From NCBI GenBank assembly GCA_945878635.1, contig CAMCTV010000003.1, positions 1 to 64,000 on the forward strand: a stretch of 64,000 bases of DNA, given 5' to 3'. Position 1 is the stretch's first letter; each line of letters starts with the position of its first letter. The translations under genes were made by a program, and so were the position numbers. A model generated the notes under the pieces. That model ran no database searches. It saw only the letters and a list, made by a program, of their open reading frames with translations, and was not told the DNA's origin. Below, piece by piece: positions 1 to 7,798 of this stretch. This DNA comes from Chryseobacterium gleum. GTDB lineage: Bacteria; Bacteroidota; Bacteroidia; Flavobacteriales_D; Sanyastnellaceae.

Positions 1-65
1 TATGGAAACAGGATTTGATTAATGTTATTCATGCTATAATTCGTGATGCAAAGTTAAGAAGGCTG

Positions 66-73
66 TACCTTTG
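66..73 (+). promoter_or_regulatory. -7 promoter box of ribB, predicted leaderless start
   Basis: TACCTTTG matches the Bacteroidetes -7 consensus TAnnTTTG. Four bases (ttgc) separate it from the ATG at 78, so the expected transcription start falls on or next to the A of the start codon. No clear -33 TTTG is seen. There is no room for an FMN riboswitch in this leader. Confidence 0.6.
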
Positions 74-77
74 TTGC

Positions 78-1151
78 ATGCGTAATTCTAAAGACTCTAT
101 TCTCCATAGCATTGAAGAGGCAATAGCTGATATCAAGCAAGGAAAAGTAGTTATTGTTGTCGACAATGAGGACCGTGAAAATGAAGGCGATTTCATTACG
201 GCCTCGCGAAATGTCACACCTGAAATCATCAACTTCATGTCCAAAGAAGGTAGGGGATTAATTTGTGCCGCCATCACACCAGAGCGCGCGCAGCAACTGG
301 ATTTGCCTTTGATGGTCACCCACAACACAGACCCCAATAAAACTGCGTTCACAGTTAGTGTTGACCTTTTGGGCAACGGATGCACTACAGGAATTAGCGC
401 ACATGATAGAGCCAAAACTGTGCAATCATTAATAGATAATGCCACCACTCCAAGAGATTTGGCCCGCCCTGGTCACATTTTCCCGTTGATTGCCAAACCT
501 GAAGGTGTCCTAAGACGACCCGGACATACAGAAGCTACCATTGATTTAGCTCGTTTGGCTGGATTTGAACCCTCTGGTGTTTTGGTAGAAATCATGAATG
601 AGGACGGTACCATGGCACGTTTACCCCAGTTACTCGAGATTGCAGAAAAACACCAATTGAAAATCATTTCGATTGAGGATTTGATCGCATACAGAATGCA
701 ATCTGAGAAGCTTATCATAGAAACTGAAAGAACGCCTTTCCCTACCCCATTTGGAAATTTTGTTTGTTGTACTTTCAAACAAAACATTACTGGTGAAAAG
801 CACTTTGCTTTTGTGCTCGGTGATTGGAATGATGATGATGCTATCGCTGTTCGCGTGCATAGCGGACGCCCTGAAAAAGATTTATTGGAATACATTCAGC
901 ACGGCGAGAATGCTTCACTGGGTAAAGGTCTCAAAGCCATTCAAAAAGAAGGAAAAGGAATATTGGTGTATATGCACGCCTCTTCTCAATCCAACAACTC
1001 AACTGCCATGGATGATCGAGATTACGGAACGGGTGCTCAAATCATACGTGCATTGGGTATTAGAAAGATGAATCTACTAACCCTACATCCCGTTAAAAGA
1101 ACTGCCTTAAGCGGCTATGGAATCGAAATTTTGAATTACCTACCTTATTAA
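78..1151 (+). CDS. ribB: 3,4-dihydroxy-2-butanone-4-phosphate synthase with degenerate GTP cyclohydrolase II domain
   Basis: Makes the four-carbon precursor of riboflavin from ribulose 5-phosphate in the cytoplasm. The N-terminal RibB domain is intact: DNEDRENEGDF at about residues 29-39 (acidic metal/substrate loop), NKTAFTVSVD, ARPGHIFPL and GHTEATIDLARLAG. The C-terminal 150 residues have the RibA fold, ending in the RALGIRKMNLLTLHP-type segment, but the three zinc cysteines are gone: after RVHS comes GRPEKDLL instead of ECLTGD...RCDC. The RQEGRxIGL-like loop is also missing. The domain is therefore probably not a working cyclohydrolase, and a separate RibA should exist elsewhere. The start at ATG 78 fits both the family N-terminus and the promoter spacing. 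The frame stays open upstream, but those residues do not look like RibB. Confidence 0.93.
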   Translation: MRNSKDSILHSIEEAIADIKQGKVVIVVDNEDRENEGDFITASRNVTPEIINFMSKEGRGLICAAITPERAQQLDLPLMVTHNTDPNKTAFTVSVDLLGNGCTTGISAHDRAKTVQSLIDNATTPRDLARPGHIFPLIAKPEGVLRRPGHTEATIDLARLAGFEPSGVLVEIMNEDGTMARLPQLLEIAEKHQLKIISIEDLIAYRMQSEKLIIETERTPFPTPFGNFVCCTFKQNITGEKHFAFVLGDWNDDDAIAVRVHSGRPEKDLLEYIQHGENASLGKGLKAIQKEGKGILVYMHASSQSNNSTAMDDRDYGTGAQIIRALGIRKMNLLTLHPVKRTALSGYGIEILNYLPY

Positions 1152-1153
1152 TC

Positions 1154-2197
1154 ATGAACAAGTCAGAAATCATTGCTCAGTTTGACCCCAACAGCGCGGG
1201 TCTTAAAGATGCCAACATTTATGGATTGCCTTTCCAAAATGAAGATTGCGAAATCATCATTATCCCTGTTCCTTGGGAAGCTACTGTGAGTTACGGAAGT
1301 GGTGCTTCAGAAGGGCCGGCACATATTTTTGAGGCCAGCTTTCAAGTCGATTTACACCACCCACAATTTCCAGAACTTTGGAAAGCAGGGATTGGAATGG
1401 ATACGATTCCAGAGCACTTGCAAGAGCTGAGCTTAGGTGTTCGTCCCAAGGCTGAAAAGGTCATTGAAATGCATGAGGAAGGTTTAGACGTCGCTGCTGA
1501 TGCTATAGGACAACTGCTTCTAGAAGAGGTCAATGCTGCTTGTGAAAAAATGAACCAATGGGTAGAAGAACGAACAATCTTTTGGCAGTCCAAGAACAAA
1601 AAGGTTGCCCTTCTCGGCGGTGACCACAGCACACCTCTTGGATACTACAGAGCCATGCATAAAAAACATGGACAATTTGGAATTTTGCACATCGATGCCC
1701 ACATGGATCTGCGCATTGCCTATGAAGGCTTTGAATACAGCCACGCTTCCATCATGTACAATGCGCTTAAAGAATCACAATTGACTCATTTGACTCAAGT
1801 GGGAATCAGAGATTTTTGCGCACAGGAAGATCAAGTTGTAAAAGAACACAAAGGTCGTGTTGAGGTTTTTACCGATTTCAAAATCCAATCACAACAATTT
1901 GAAGGAGATACCTGGAAGATGATCTGTGACGAAATCATTGAAACCTTGCCTGAAAACATACTCATCAGTTTTGATATCGATGGATTAGATGCAACACTTT
2001 GTCCCAATACAGGTACACCAGTTCCTGGAGGACTCAGTTATGCGCAATCACTTTATTTGCTCAATGCCGCAGCGCAAAAAAGAAATCTATTGGGATTTGA
2101 TTTGGTTGAAGTTGCTCCAGGAGGCGATGATTGGAATGGTAATGTAGGCGCGCGTCTGTTGTTCCACCTTTGTGGACTTTTGGAAATGAAGAAATGA
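1154..2197 (+). CDS. Ureohydrolase of the arginase/agmatinase/formimidoylglutamase family
   Basis: A manganese enzyme that hydrolyses a guanidino (or formimino) compound to urea (or formamide). The dinuclear metal motifs are complete: GGDHS at 155-159, DAHMD at 181-185 and SFDIDGLD at 272-279. The 347-residue length fits the Bacteroidetes branch of the family, which is usually annotated as agmatinase or arginase. Substrate choice cannot be made from motifs alone. It begins two bases after the ribB stop, so it is very probably co-transcribed with ribB. It overlaps the next reading frame by ATGA. Confidence 0.9.
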   Translation: MNKSEIIAQFDPNSAGLKDANIYGLPFQNEDCEIIIIPVPWEATVSYGSGASEGPAHIFEASFQVDLHHPQFPELWKAGIGMDTIPEHLQELSLGVRPKAEKVIEMHEEGLDVAADAIGQLLLEEVNAACEKMNQWVEERTIFWQSKNKKVALLGGDHSTPLGYYRAMHKKHGQFGILHIDAHMDLRIAYEGFEYSHASIMYNALKESQLTHLTQVGIRDFCAQEDQVVKEHKGRVEVFTDFKIQSQQFEGDTWKMICDEIIETLPENILISFDIDGLDATLCPNTGTPVPGGLSYAQSLYLLNAAAQKRNLLGFDLVEVAPGGDDWNGNVGARLLFHLCGLLEMKK

Positions 2198-2783
2198 GAC
2201 TTGCTCTTTTTGGGGTCATTGTCATGCTCATTCCATTTTATGGTATTGCACAGCATCCATTAAAAAACTGGGAAGGAGAATGGAAAGGAGAAATGATAGG
2301 ATACCAAAATGGTCAGGTGACTTATCGCGTTCATTCCCAAATGCTTATCCAACCGTCCAAAAGATGCAACATGTGCTGGGATTGGACAACCACCTATTAC
2401 AAAGACTCCATTCTAGATAATTGGGGAGTTGTCATTAAAGACTACTGGATGGAAGTAGATTCCACAAACCAAAATCGAATGATTCTTCATGAACCAGATA
2501 TAGATGCCTCAATTATTCGTTACGAATGCTTTAGTTAAAACTGATTGGTGGATACAGTGTTTTGGACGTTGATTCAATGGCCAATGATTTACCAGAACAT
2601 CAAACATTATTTCACACCCAATATGAGTTGAAAGGAGATGCCCTTCTATTTGATTTATCGTATTTTCAATACGAAAACAAAGCGGAACAAGACGAGCTTT
2701 CTAGCAATATTCGCGCATTCATTCCCATTGGTCAACAACAATCCATTCTTTACCGTTCAAAAAATAAGGGCCATACCGTTTGA
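2194..2783 (+). pseudogene. Frameshifted small secreted protein
   Basis: The first frame starts at ATG 2194, overlapping the ureohydrolase stop. It encodes a signal peptide (MRLALFGVIVML...GIAQ) followed by a NWEGEWKGEMIGYQNG domain, and ends at TAA 2536-2538. A second frame is open from 2535 to 2783 and continues in the same style (YELKGDALLFDLSYF), without a good start of its own. The two frames meet exactly at 2533-2537, so one missing base explains both. No classic slippery heptamer lies before the stop, which argues against programmed frameshifting. It is either a true pseudogene or a one-base sequence error. The product would be about 195 residues, exported, function unknown. Confidence 0.65.
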
Positions 2784-2810
2784 TATAGCCCTGTCATACT
2801 TTTTAAGTAT
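2767..2810. terminator. Possible weak bidirectional terminator
   Basis: Two small hairpins lie between converging genes. AGGGC (2767-2771) pairs with GCCCT (2788-2792), with an ATA/TAT extension. ATACTT (2796-2801) pairs with AAGTAT (2805-2810). T-runs are short, so this is only a suggestion. Confidence 0.3.
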
Positions 2811-2820
2811 TGTGTTCTTA

Positions 2821-3375
2821 CTAAGCAGCTGCTTGTGACACCACTTTAAATTTATCTGTAAAACTTTCCCAATCAAATAGGAAATTGGCCATTATCTCGT
2901 CCATTCTTTTCAAGAAAAGTGGATTAGGAGTCTGCATTATCTTGAAGTAGTCCTGTTGATAGGCATTCAAATTATATTTGAAGAATACAGCTTTCGACAT
3001 GGCATACAATGTATTCTTAGAAGGTGTATTGATGCGAGACATCATTTCCTTGTATGCATTTAAAACATGTGTAAACTCAGAAACAGACAAATCAAATACT
3101 GGAGCCAATTTTTGACTTGCCTCGTAAATGATCTCTTCGTCTTGCCCCGAGGTAAAATACTTGGGAAGTAAATTAAAGTTTCCGGCAATGACAATCATCA
3201 AGAACTTTCCACTGTCATCTTTTCTAATTGGGGGCGTAGTGACAAACTCAGGACAATAAGCAATGTACTCTGCAATACTATCAAACCCTTCTTCAACACT
3301 GTTCAAGATGGCATTGACAAGATGATGCGCAACGCGCTCTGTATTCAATTTCTTTTTTCCAAAAAGCTGTAGCAT
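2821..3375 (-). CDS. Conserved hypothetical helical protein
   Basis: 184 residues, no signal peptide and no membrane segment. The sequence looks mostly alpha-helical and cytoplasmic, beginning MLQLFGKKKL and ending VVSQAAA. I do not recognise a catalytic motif or a named family. It is transcribed alone, facing the frameshifted gene at its 3' end and divergent from the 3533 gene at its 5' end. No TAnnTTTG box is seen close to its ATG. Confidence 0.7.
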   Translation of the reverse strand: MLQLFGKKKLNTERVAHHLVNAILNSVEEGFDSIAEYIAYCPEFVTTPPIRKDDSGKFLMIVIAGNFNLLPKYFTSGQDEEIIYEASQKLAPVFDLSVSEFTHVLNAYKEMMSRINTPSKNTLYAMSKAVFFKYNLNAYQQDYFKIMQTPNPLFLKRMDEIMANFLFDWESFTDKFKVVSQAAA

Positions 3376-3507
3376 AGTCTTAATATTATTTTAACTTTTG
3401 GTTTTCTCAAAAATAGACGGCTTAAAGCGCATGAACCCGATTGTACTAACGCGACATTTCAACATAGTTATTCACCGACTTATTCATCAATGAACGTTCA
3501 TTATTGT

Positions 3508-3515
3508 TACTTTTG
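3508..3515 (+). promoter_or_regulatory. -7 promoter box for the 3533 gene
   Basis: TACTTTTG matches TAnnTTTG. The gap to the ATG is 17 bases, so the predicted leader is about 13 bases. Confidence 0.5.
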
Positions 3516-3532
3516 CAACATAGCATTAAGAG

Positions 3533-4045
3533 ATGGATACGAGAATAATCAAGTTTTTAGTCGCCGCGTTGTCGTTGTTTTACACGACAACCTTGTTTAT
3601 CAATGGATCATGGGGCACCGGTATTTTCATGATATTGGTAAGCGCCGTTTTGGTTTTGGTATGTTTCAGAAGTACGCGTTTGATCGTTGTCTTTTATTAC
3701 ATGCAACGACAAAATTTGGAAAAAGCCAAATCATGGCTTTTAAAAATTAATCCAGACAGGCTTTGGAATAAACAGAAAGGTTATTACTATTTCTTATTGG
3801 CCACCGCAGACATGCAAAACCAAAGCATGGCCAATAGTGAGAAGAATCTTCGTACCGCTTTAAATTACGGATTGCGCATGGACCATGACAAGGCCGCTGC
3901 ATATTTGAATCTTTCCGTTTTGGCCGCCAACAAGAGAAAAAAGAGAGAGGCAATGATGCACTTGAATGAAGCCAAAAAATTTGACACAAAAGGTTATTTA
4001 AAGAAAGACATCAAAGAAGTTCAAAAAATGCTCAACAGCATTTAA
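3533..4045 (+). CDS. Membrane protein with TPR-like soluble domain
   Basis: 170 residues. Two hydrophobic segments at about residues 7-25 and 28-48 are followed by a soluble helical region (about 60-165) with TPR-like helix pairs, such as YYYFLLATADMQ and AAAYLNLSVLAANKRKKREAMMHLNEA. It is probably an inner-membrane protein with a cytoplasmic or periplasmic helical-repeat domain. Function is unknown. Its stop codon shares the palindrome TTAA with the stop of the oppositely transcribed gene at 4042, so the two genes overlap by four bases tail to tail. Confidence 0.75.
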   Translation: MDTRIIKFLVAALSLFYTTTLFINGSWGTGIFMILVSAVLVLVCFRSTRLIVVFYYMQRQNLEKAKSWLLKINPDRLWNKQKGYYYFLLATADMQNQSMANSEKNLRTALNYGLRMDHDKAAAYLNLSVLAANKRKKREAMMHLNEAKKFDTKGYLKKDIKEVQKMLNSI

Positions 4046-4191
4046 GCTCTTTTTTGTTTCGCTAGATACAATTGATGCACGGCACAACCCGTGCATTTTG
4101 TTTTGTTCTCCTTCCACATGTCATAATACTTTTTGAACAAATAGAAAGCCGCACCTCCGACTGTAAGAATGGTCAATCCTTGCTGTATCAT
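4042..4191 (-). CDS. FeoB-associated small Cys-rich membrane protein
   Basis: 49 residues: one transmembrane helix (GLTILTVGGAAFYLF) followed by a short basic tail with the motif KCTGCAVHQ. This matches the FeoB-associated Cys-rich membrane protein family found beside feoB in Bacteroidetes and Firmicutes. The CxxC may help handle or sense iron or redox state for the transporter, which is inference. The ATG at 4191 overlaps the feoB stop as ATGA, showing translational coupling. A longer reading of the same frame upstream lies inside feoB and is not used. Confidence 0.8.
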   Translation of the reverse strand: MIQQGLTILTVGGAAFYLFKKYYDMWKENKTKCTGCAVHQLYLAKQKRA

Positions 4192-6155
4192 ATGAACAAG
4201 TGGTAAGTGATGAAAGCAGAGAGATAAGCCAACACTCCCATGTAAATGACTTGAATAATGGGCCATTTCCATGAAGTTGTTTCTCTTTGAACCACAGCAA
4301 ATGTTGCCAAACATTGCATCGCAAAAACATAAAAAACCATCAGGGATAAACCGCTGGCTATGTTATAAGTGGGTCTTCCCAATTCATCGTTGAAGTCATT
4401 GCGCATCCGATCCAACAGTCTGCTATTGTCTTCAAAATCCTGACCCACACTATAGATGGTGGCCATTGAACCCACAAAAACCTCTCTCGCTGCAAAGGAC
4501 GTGATAATGGCAATGCCCATTTTCCAATCGTAACCCAAAGGCTTGATCACTGGTTCAATCCAATGTCCCAATATGCCGATATAAGAATTTTCAAGTTTAG
4601 ATGTTGCCAACAAGTCGAAAGTTTTCTCAGGGGATAAAGTTTCTGTTTGCGCACGTTGCAAAATCTTTTGCTCTGCATTTTTCAATCGTTCAGAGGGACC
4701 AAAAGATGCCATTGCCCACAACACGATGCTCAGTGCAATAATCACCTTTCCTGCATCTGCAACAAAAACCTTTACCTTTTCAACAACAGTGATGCCTACT
4801 TGACGCATCAGCGGTGGTTTTAGTGATGGCATTTCCATCACCATAAAACCCTCATGCTTGGTTTTCAAAATCCATTTAAACACCACGCTCATCAATAAAG
4901 CAGAGATCAATCCCAAAGCATAAAGGGCAAAAAGTACCAAGCCTTTCAAATCTATCCAACCAAAGAAGTTTCCTTCCGGAATAACCAATGATATGAGCAG
5001 GGTGTAAACAGGGATCCGGGCACTGCAACTCATCAATGGCGCAACCAATATGGTAATCAATCGATCCCTTCCATTGGAAATCGTGCGTGCCGACATGATT
5101 CCTGGAATGGCACATGCGACACTGGACATCAATGGCACCACTGACTTGCCATTCAAACCAAACGGACGCACCAACTTGTCCATGATAAAAACCACGCGGG
5201 ACATGTAACCCGTTTCCTCTAAAATGGACAAAAAGAAAAACAAAAAAGCAATCTGGGGTACAAAAGTCACTACCCCACCAATACCTGGGATTAATCCCTC
5301 GGAAATCAAATCTATAAAAATCCCTGAAGGTAAATTCTCCTTCACAATCCCACTCAGTTGCACAAACCAACCATCTATAATATCCATAGGCGCTGACGCA
5401 AAACGGAAAATGAACTGAAAGATCACAAACAAGACCAATGCAAATATCAAATACCCCCAAATGGGATGAATCAAAAGCGAATCCCATTTTGACTTATGAA
5501 ACAGCTGCTCTTTAGCTTGCGCTCCTTTCAATGGAAAATTCTCCTTGATCCAAGCATATCGCTTTTGGGTATTGGCAACTTGACCCTCAAGGTCTCCTTG
5601 CAAACTCTTAAGATCACCATCTACAATGGGTTTTCTCAAATCCACCGCATTGTGAAATTGCGCAATAGCAGACTTCAATTGTTCAATTCCCTCTCCGGTT
5701 CGACCATTGACATCCACCACTGGTATGTGTCTCTCCTTCCAGATGGGATGCTGAGAAGAACTCCACAACGCATCCTTATCCGACATGGTTTTGACCAATA
5801 GCAAGGGAATTCCCAAATCATACAATTGGGTAAACAATAGCAAATTCCTTTCCCATTGTGTTCTATCCGCCACATAAATCACCAAATCAGGAAAATCACT
5901 ATCCTGATTATTGAACAACAAATCGCGTACAATGCGCTCTTCTTCAGAACGGGGAAAAATAGAATACGTTCCTGGTAAATCGATGACCTCGTAGGTTTGT
6001 TTTTTAAACTGATAATTTCCAGTCTTGCGGTCTACCGTTACTCCTGGAAAATTACCTACTTGTTGATTGAGTCCCGTAAGCCAATTAAAAATCGTGGACT
6101 TCCCCGTATTGGGGTTACCAACTATGGCTATGCGTTCAATTCTTTTTTCAATCAT
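4188..6155 (-). CDS. feoB: Ferrous iron transporter FeoB
   Basis: The GTPase-linked Fe(II) permease of the inner membrane, 655 residues. The G domain starts at once: GNPNTGKST at 13-21 (G1), then DLPGTYS (G3). The membrane domain carries both Gate motifs, with the cysteine segment SCSARIPVYT and the second SFAAREVFVGSM. The start chosen is ATG 6155, which overlaps the feoA stop as ATGA. An in-frame ATG at 6173 inside feoA would add six residues (MDHHCI) and is less likely. It is the middle gene of feoA-feoB-Cys-rich protein. Confidence 0.96.
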   Translation of the reverse strand: MIEKRIERIAIVGNPNTGKSTIFNWLTGLNQQVGNFPGVTVDRKTGNYQFKKQTYEVIDLPGTYSIFPRSEEERIVRDLLFNNQDSDFPDLVIYVADRTQWERNLLLFTQLYDLGIPLLLVKTMSDKDALWSSSQHPIWKERHIPVVDVNGRTGEGIEQLKSAIAQFHNAVDLRKPIVDGDLKSLQGDLEGQVANTQKRYAWIKENFPLKGAQAKEQLFHKSKWDSLLIHPIWGYLIFALVLFVIFQFIFRFASAPMDIIDGWFVQLSGIVKENLPSGIFIDLISEGLIPGIGGVVTFVPQIAFLFFFLSILEETGYMSRVVFIMDKLVRPFGLNGKSVVPLMSSVACAIPGIMSARTISNGRDRLITILVAPLMSCSARIPVYTLLISLVIPEGNFFGWIDLKGLVLFALYALGLISALLMSVVFKWILKTKHEGFMVMEMPSLKPPLMRQVGITVVEKVKVFVADAGKVIIALSIVLWAMASFGPSERLKNAEQKILQRAQTETLSPEKTFDLLATSKLENSYIGILGHWIEPVIKPLGYDWKMGIAIITSFAAREVFVGSMATIYSVGQDFEDNSRLLDRMRNDFNDELGRPTYNIASGLSLMVFYVFAMQCLATFAVVQRETTSWKWPIIQVIYMGVLAYLSAFITYHLFI

Positions 6156-6379
6156 GATGCAATGGTGATCCACTCTGCTTCTTCCAAGCGCAAAGATACA
6201 ACGGTACCACCCACTGCAACAGCCAAAGGATCACCAAAAGGAGCTTTGAAAATCACTTCTATCTCATTGCCCTCAAAAAGACCCAAGTCAGCCATTTTGG
6301 CCGCCAAAAAACCCGATTTGACCTTGGTAATCACACCTCGCTTCCCCAAATGAACACTCGATAGAATAGACTCCTCCAT
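6152..6379 (-). CDS. feoA: Ferrous iron transport protein A
   Basis: 75-residue SH3-like cytoplasmic partner of FeoB. Typical features are the small size, the KMADLGLFEGNEIEV segment and the VAVGGTVVSLR strand region. It leads the feo operon and overlaps feoB by four bases. A near-consensus promoter box lies four bases before its ATG, suggesting leaderless translation. Confidence 0.93.
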   Translation of the reverse strand: MEESILSSVHLGKRGVITKVKSGFLAAKMADLGLFEGNEIEVIFKAPFGDPLAVAVGGTVVSLRLEEAEWITIAS

Positions 6380-6383
6380 TCAA

Positions 6384-6391
6384 CAAAAATG
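6384..6391 (-). promoter_or_regulatory. Near-consensus -7 box of feoA
   Basis: On the minus strand CATTTTTG (one mismatch to TAnnTTTG) is followed by four bases (ttga) and the feoA ATG at 6379. This is the same spacing as at the perfect boxes in this window. Confidence 0.45.
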
Positions 6392-6432
6392 CTCTTTTTA
6401 TCTCATCGCATCAATACCACAAAAAAGGTATT

Positions 6433-7740
6433 TTACTTCTGTCTGAAATACAATCGAATGGGAACACCCGTGAAATTGAAATGCTCACGAATCTTATTCT
6501 CTAAAAAGCGCTGATACGGAAGTTTAATATTTTGAGGTGAGTTGCAGAAAAAAGCAATAGCAGGAGACTTGGTTGGCAATTGGGTTATAAACTTAATCTT
6601 CACTTCCTTGCCCTTATAAATGGGCGGCGGATAGGCCTGGATCAAGGGCAACATAATGTCATTCAACTTTGACGTGGAAACCCTTTGGAACCTGTTTTCA
6701 AATACCTCCAAAGCCATTTCCAATGCTTTTAGCAATCGCTGCTTGGTGACGTTGGATGTAAAGAAAATGGGAACATCAGTAAATGGTGAAATCTTCTTCT
6801 TGATTTCCTCTGTCATTACCTGCACACTCTTGTGGTCCTTCTCGACCAAATCCCATTTGTTGACACAAATGACAACACCTTTATTGGCCTCATCTATTTC
6901 ATGAAAAATAGCCAAATCCTGTGCTGTTACACCTTCCTGGGCATCTATGAGTAAAATACAAACATCAGCACTTCGGATGGCCTTCAATGTCCTTACTGAT
7001 GAATAATACTCAATGTCATTGTCTATTTGTTTTCTTCTTCTAAGACCCGCAGTATCTACCAAAATCATCTCTTTGTCAAACGCATTGAAATAGGTATCCA
7101 CGGAATCTCTGGTAGTTCCTGCAACTTCAGAAACGATGGATCTGTTTTGTCCCATCAAGGTATTGATGAGCGTAGACTTTCCGACATTGGGCTTACCAAC
7201 TATGGCAATTCGAGGTAAATCAGATGGCTCTTGTTCTGGTTCCACTGGAATCAATTCAGCCAAATCATCCAGTAAGTCGCCAGTGCCGTAACCGTTATTG
7301 GCACTCAATGGATACAGTTTTTCCGTCATACCCAAAGACCAAAACTCATGGGTCAACACTTCTTTATCAGACGTGTCCACTTTATTACAAACCACAAAAA
7401 CGGGCTTATCAATTCTGCGCAACATGTGCCCCACAGCCTCATCCCACTCTGACAAACCATCTCTCACATCTACCATAAACAAAACACTATCGGCCTCGGC
7501 TACAGCAAATTTCACTTGTTCATTGATATCTTTCTCAAACTCATCTTCCGCATCGGAAACCATTCCTCCGGTATCAATGATGATAAACTCTTTGTTTCTC
7601 CAACTCGCTGTGCCATACTTTCTGTCACGCGTCACACCAGATGTCGGGTCAACAATCGCTTCAGAGGTTTCTGTCAAACGATTGAACAAGGTTGACTTCC
7701 CTACATTGGGTCGGCCGATGATCGCAACTGTATAACTCAT
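6433..7740 (-). CDS. der: Ribosome-assembly GTPase Der (EngA)
   Basis: Double-Era-like GTPase needed for 50S ribosomal subunit maturation, 435 residues. It has two consecutive G domains, each with a clear P-loop: GRPNVGKST at residues 9-17 and GKPNVGKST in the second domain. Their DTGG and DTAG switch motifs are followed by a C-terminal KH-like domain (PPPIYKGKEVKIKFITQ). The start is ATG 7740. The longer upstream frame would run into the divergent ettA promoter and lacks family similarity. The TAnnTTTG box lies four bases before the ATG. Confidence 0.96.
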   Translation of the reverse strand: MSYTVAIIGRPNVGKSTLFNRLTETSEAIVDPTSGVTRDRKYGTASWRNKEFIIIDTGGMVSDAEDEFEKDINEQVKFAVAEADSVLFMVDVRDGLSEWDEAVGHMLRRIDKPVFVVCNKVDTSDKEVLTHEFWSLGMTEKLYPLSANNGYGTGDLLDDLAELIPVEPEQEPSDLPRIAIVGKPNVGKSTLINTLMGQNRSIVSEVAGTTRDSVDTYFNAFDKEMILVDTAGLRRRKQIDNDIEYYSSVRTLKAIRSADVCILLIDAQEGVTAQDLAIFHEIDEANKGVVICVNKWDLVEKDHKSVQVMTEEIKKKISPFTDVPIFFTSNVTKQRLLKALEMALEVFENRFQRVSTSKLNDIMLPLIQAYPPPIYKGKEVKIKFITQLPTKSPAIAFFCNSPQNIKLPYQRFLENKIREHFNFTGVPIRLYFRQK

Positions 7741-7744
7741 GTCG

Positions 7745-7752
7745 CAAAGATA
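7745..7752 (-). promoter_or_regulatory. -7 promoter box of der, predicted leaderless start
   Basis: TATCTTTG on the minus strand, then cgac, then the der ATG at 7740. It sits back to back with the ettA box, with only 14 bases between the two octamers. Confidence 0.6.
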
Positions 7753-7766
7753 GGGCTTACAAAACG

Positions 7767-7774
7767 TATATTTG
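7767..7774 (+). promoter_or_regulatory. -7 promoter box of ettA
   Basis: TATATTTG matches TAnnTTTG. It lies 24 bases before the ettA ATG at 7799, giving a leader of about 20 bases. Polymerase bound here would cover the der promoter. Confidence 0.5.
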
Positions 7775-7798
7775 CCATGCATTAAAGAAACAAGACCA

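Noticed and set aside
20-22. Stop of a possible upstream gene (METGFD, then TAA) at the left edge
   Set aside because: Only six codons are visible and the ribB frame is also open there, so no gene can be assigned.
1-77. FMN riboswitch before ribB
   Set aside because: The region is too short, lacks the conserved RFN segments, and the promoter box sits four bases from the start codon.
2521-2545. Programmed -1 frameshift site
   Set aside because: No X XXY YYZ heptamer precedes the first-frame stop and no following stem is evident.
4876-5487. 203-residue minus-strand ORF
   Set aside because: It lies wholly inside feoB in another frame, has low-complexity aromatic and Cys-rich composition and no family resemblance.
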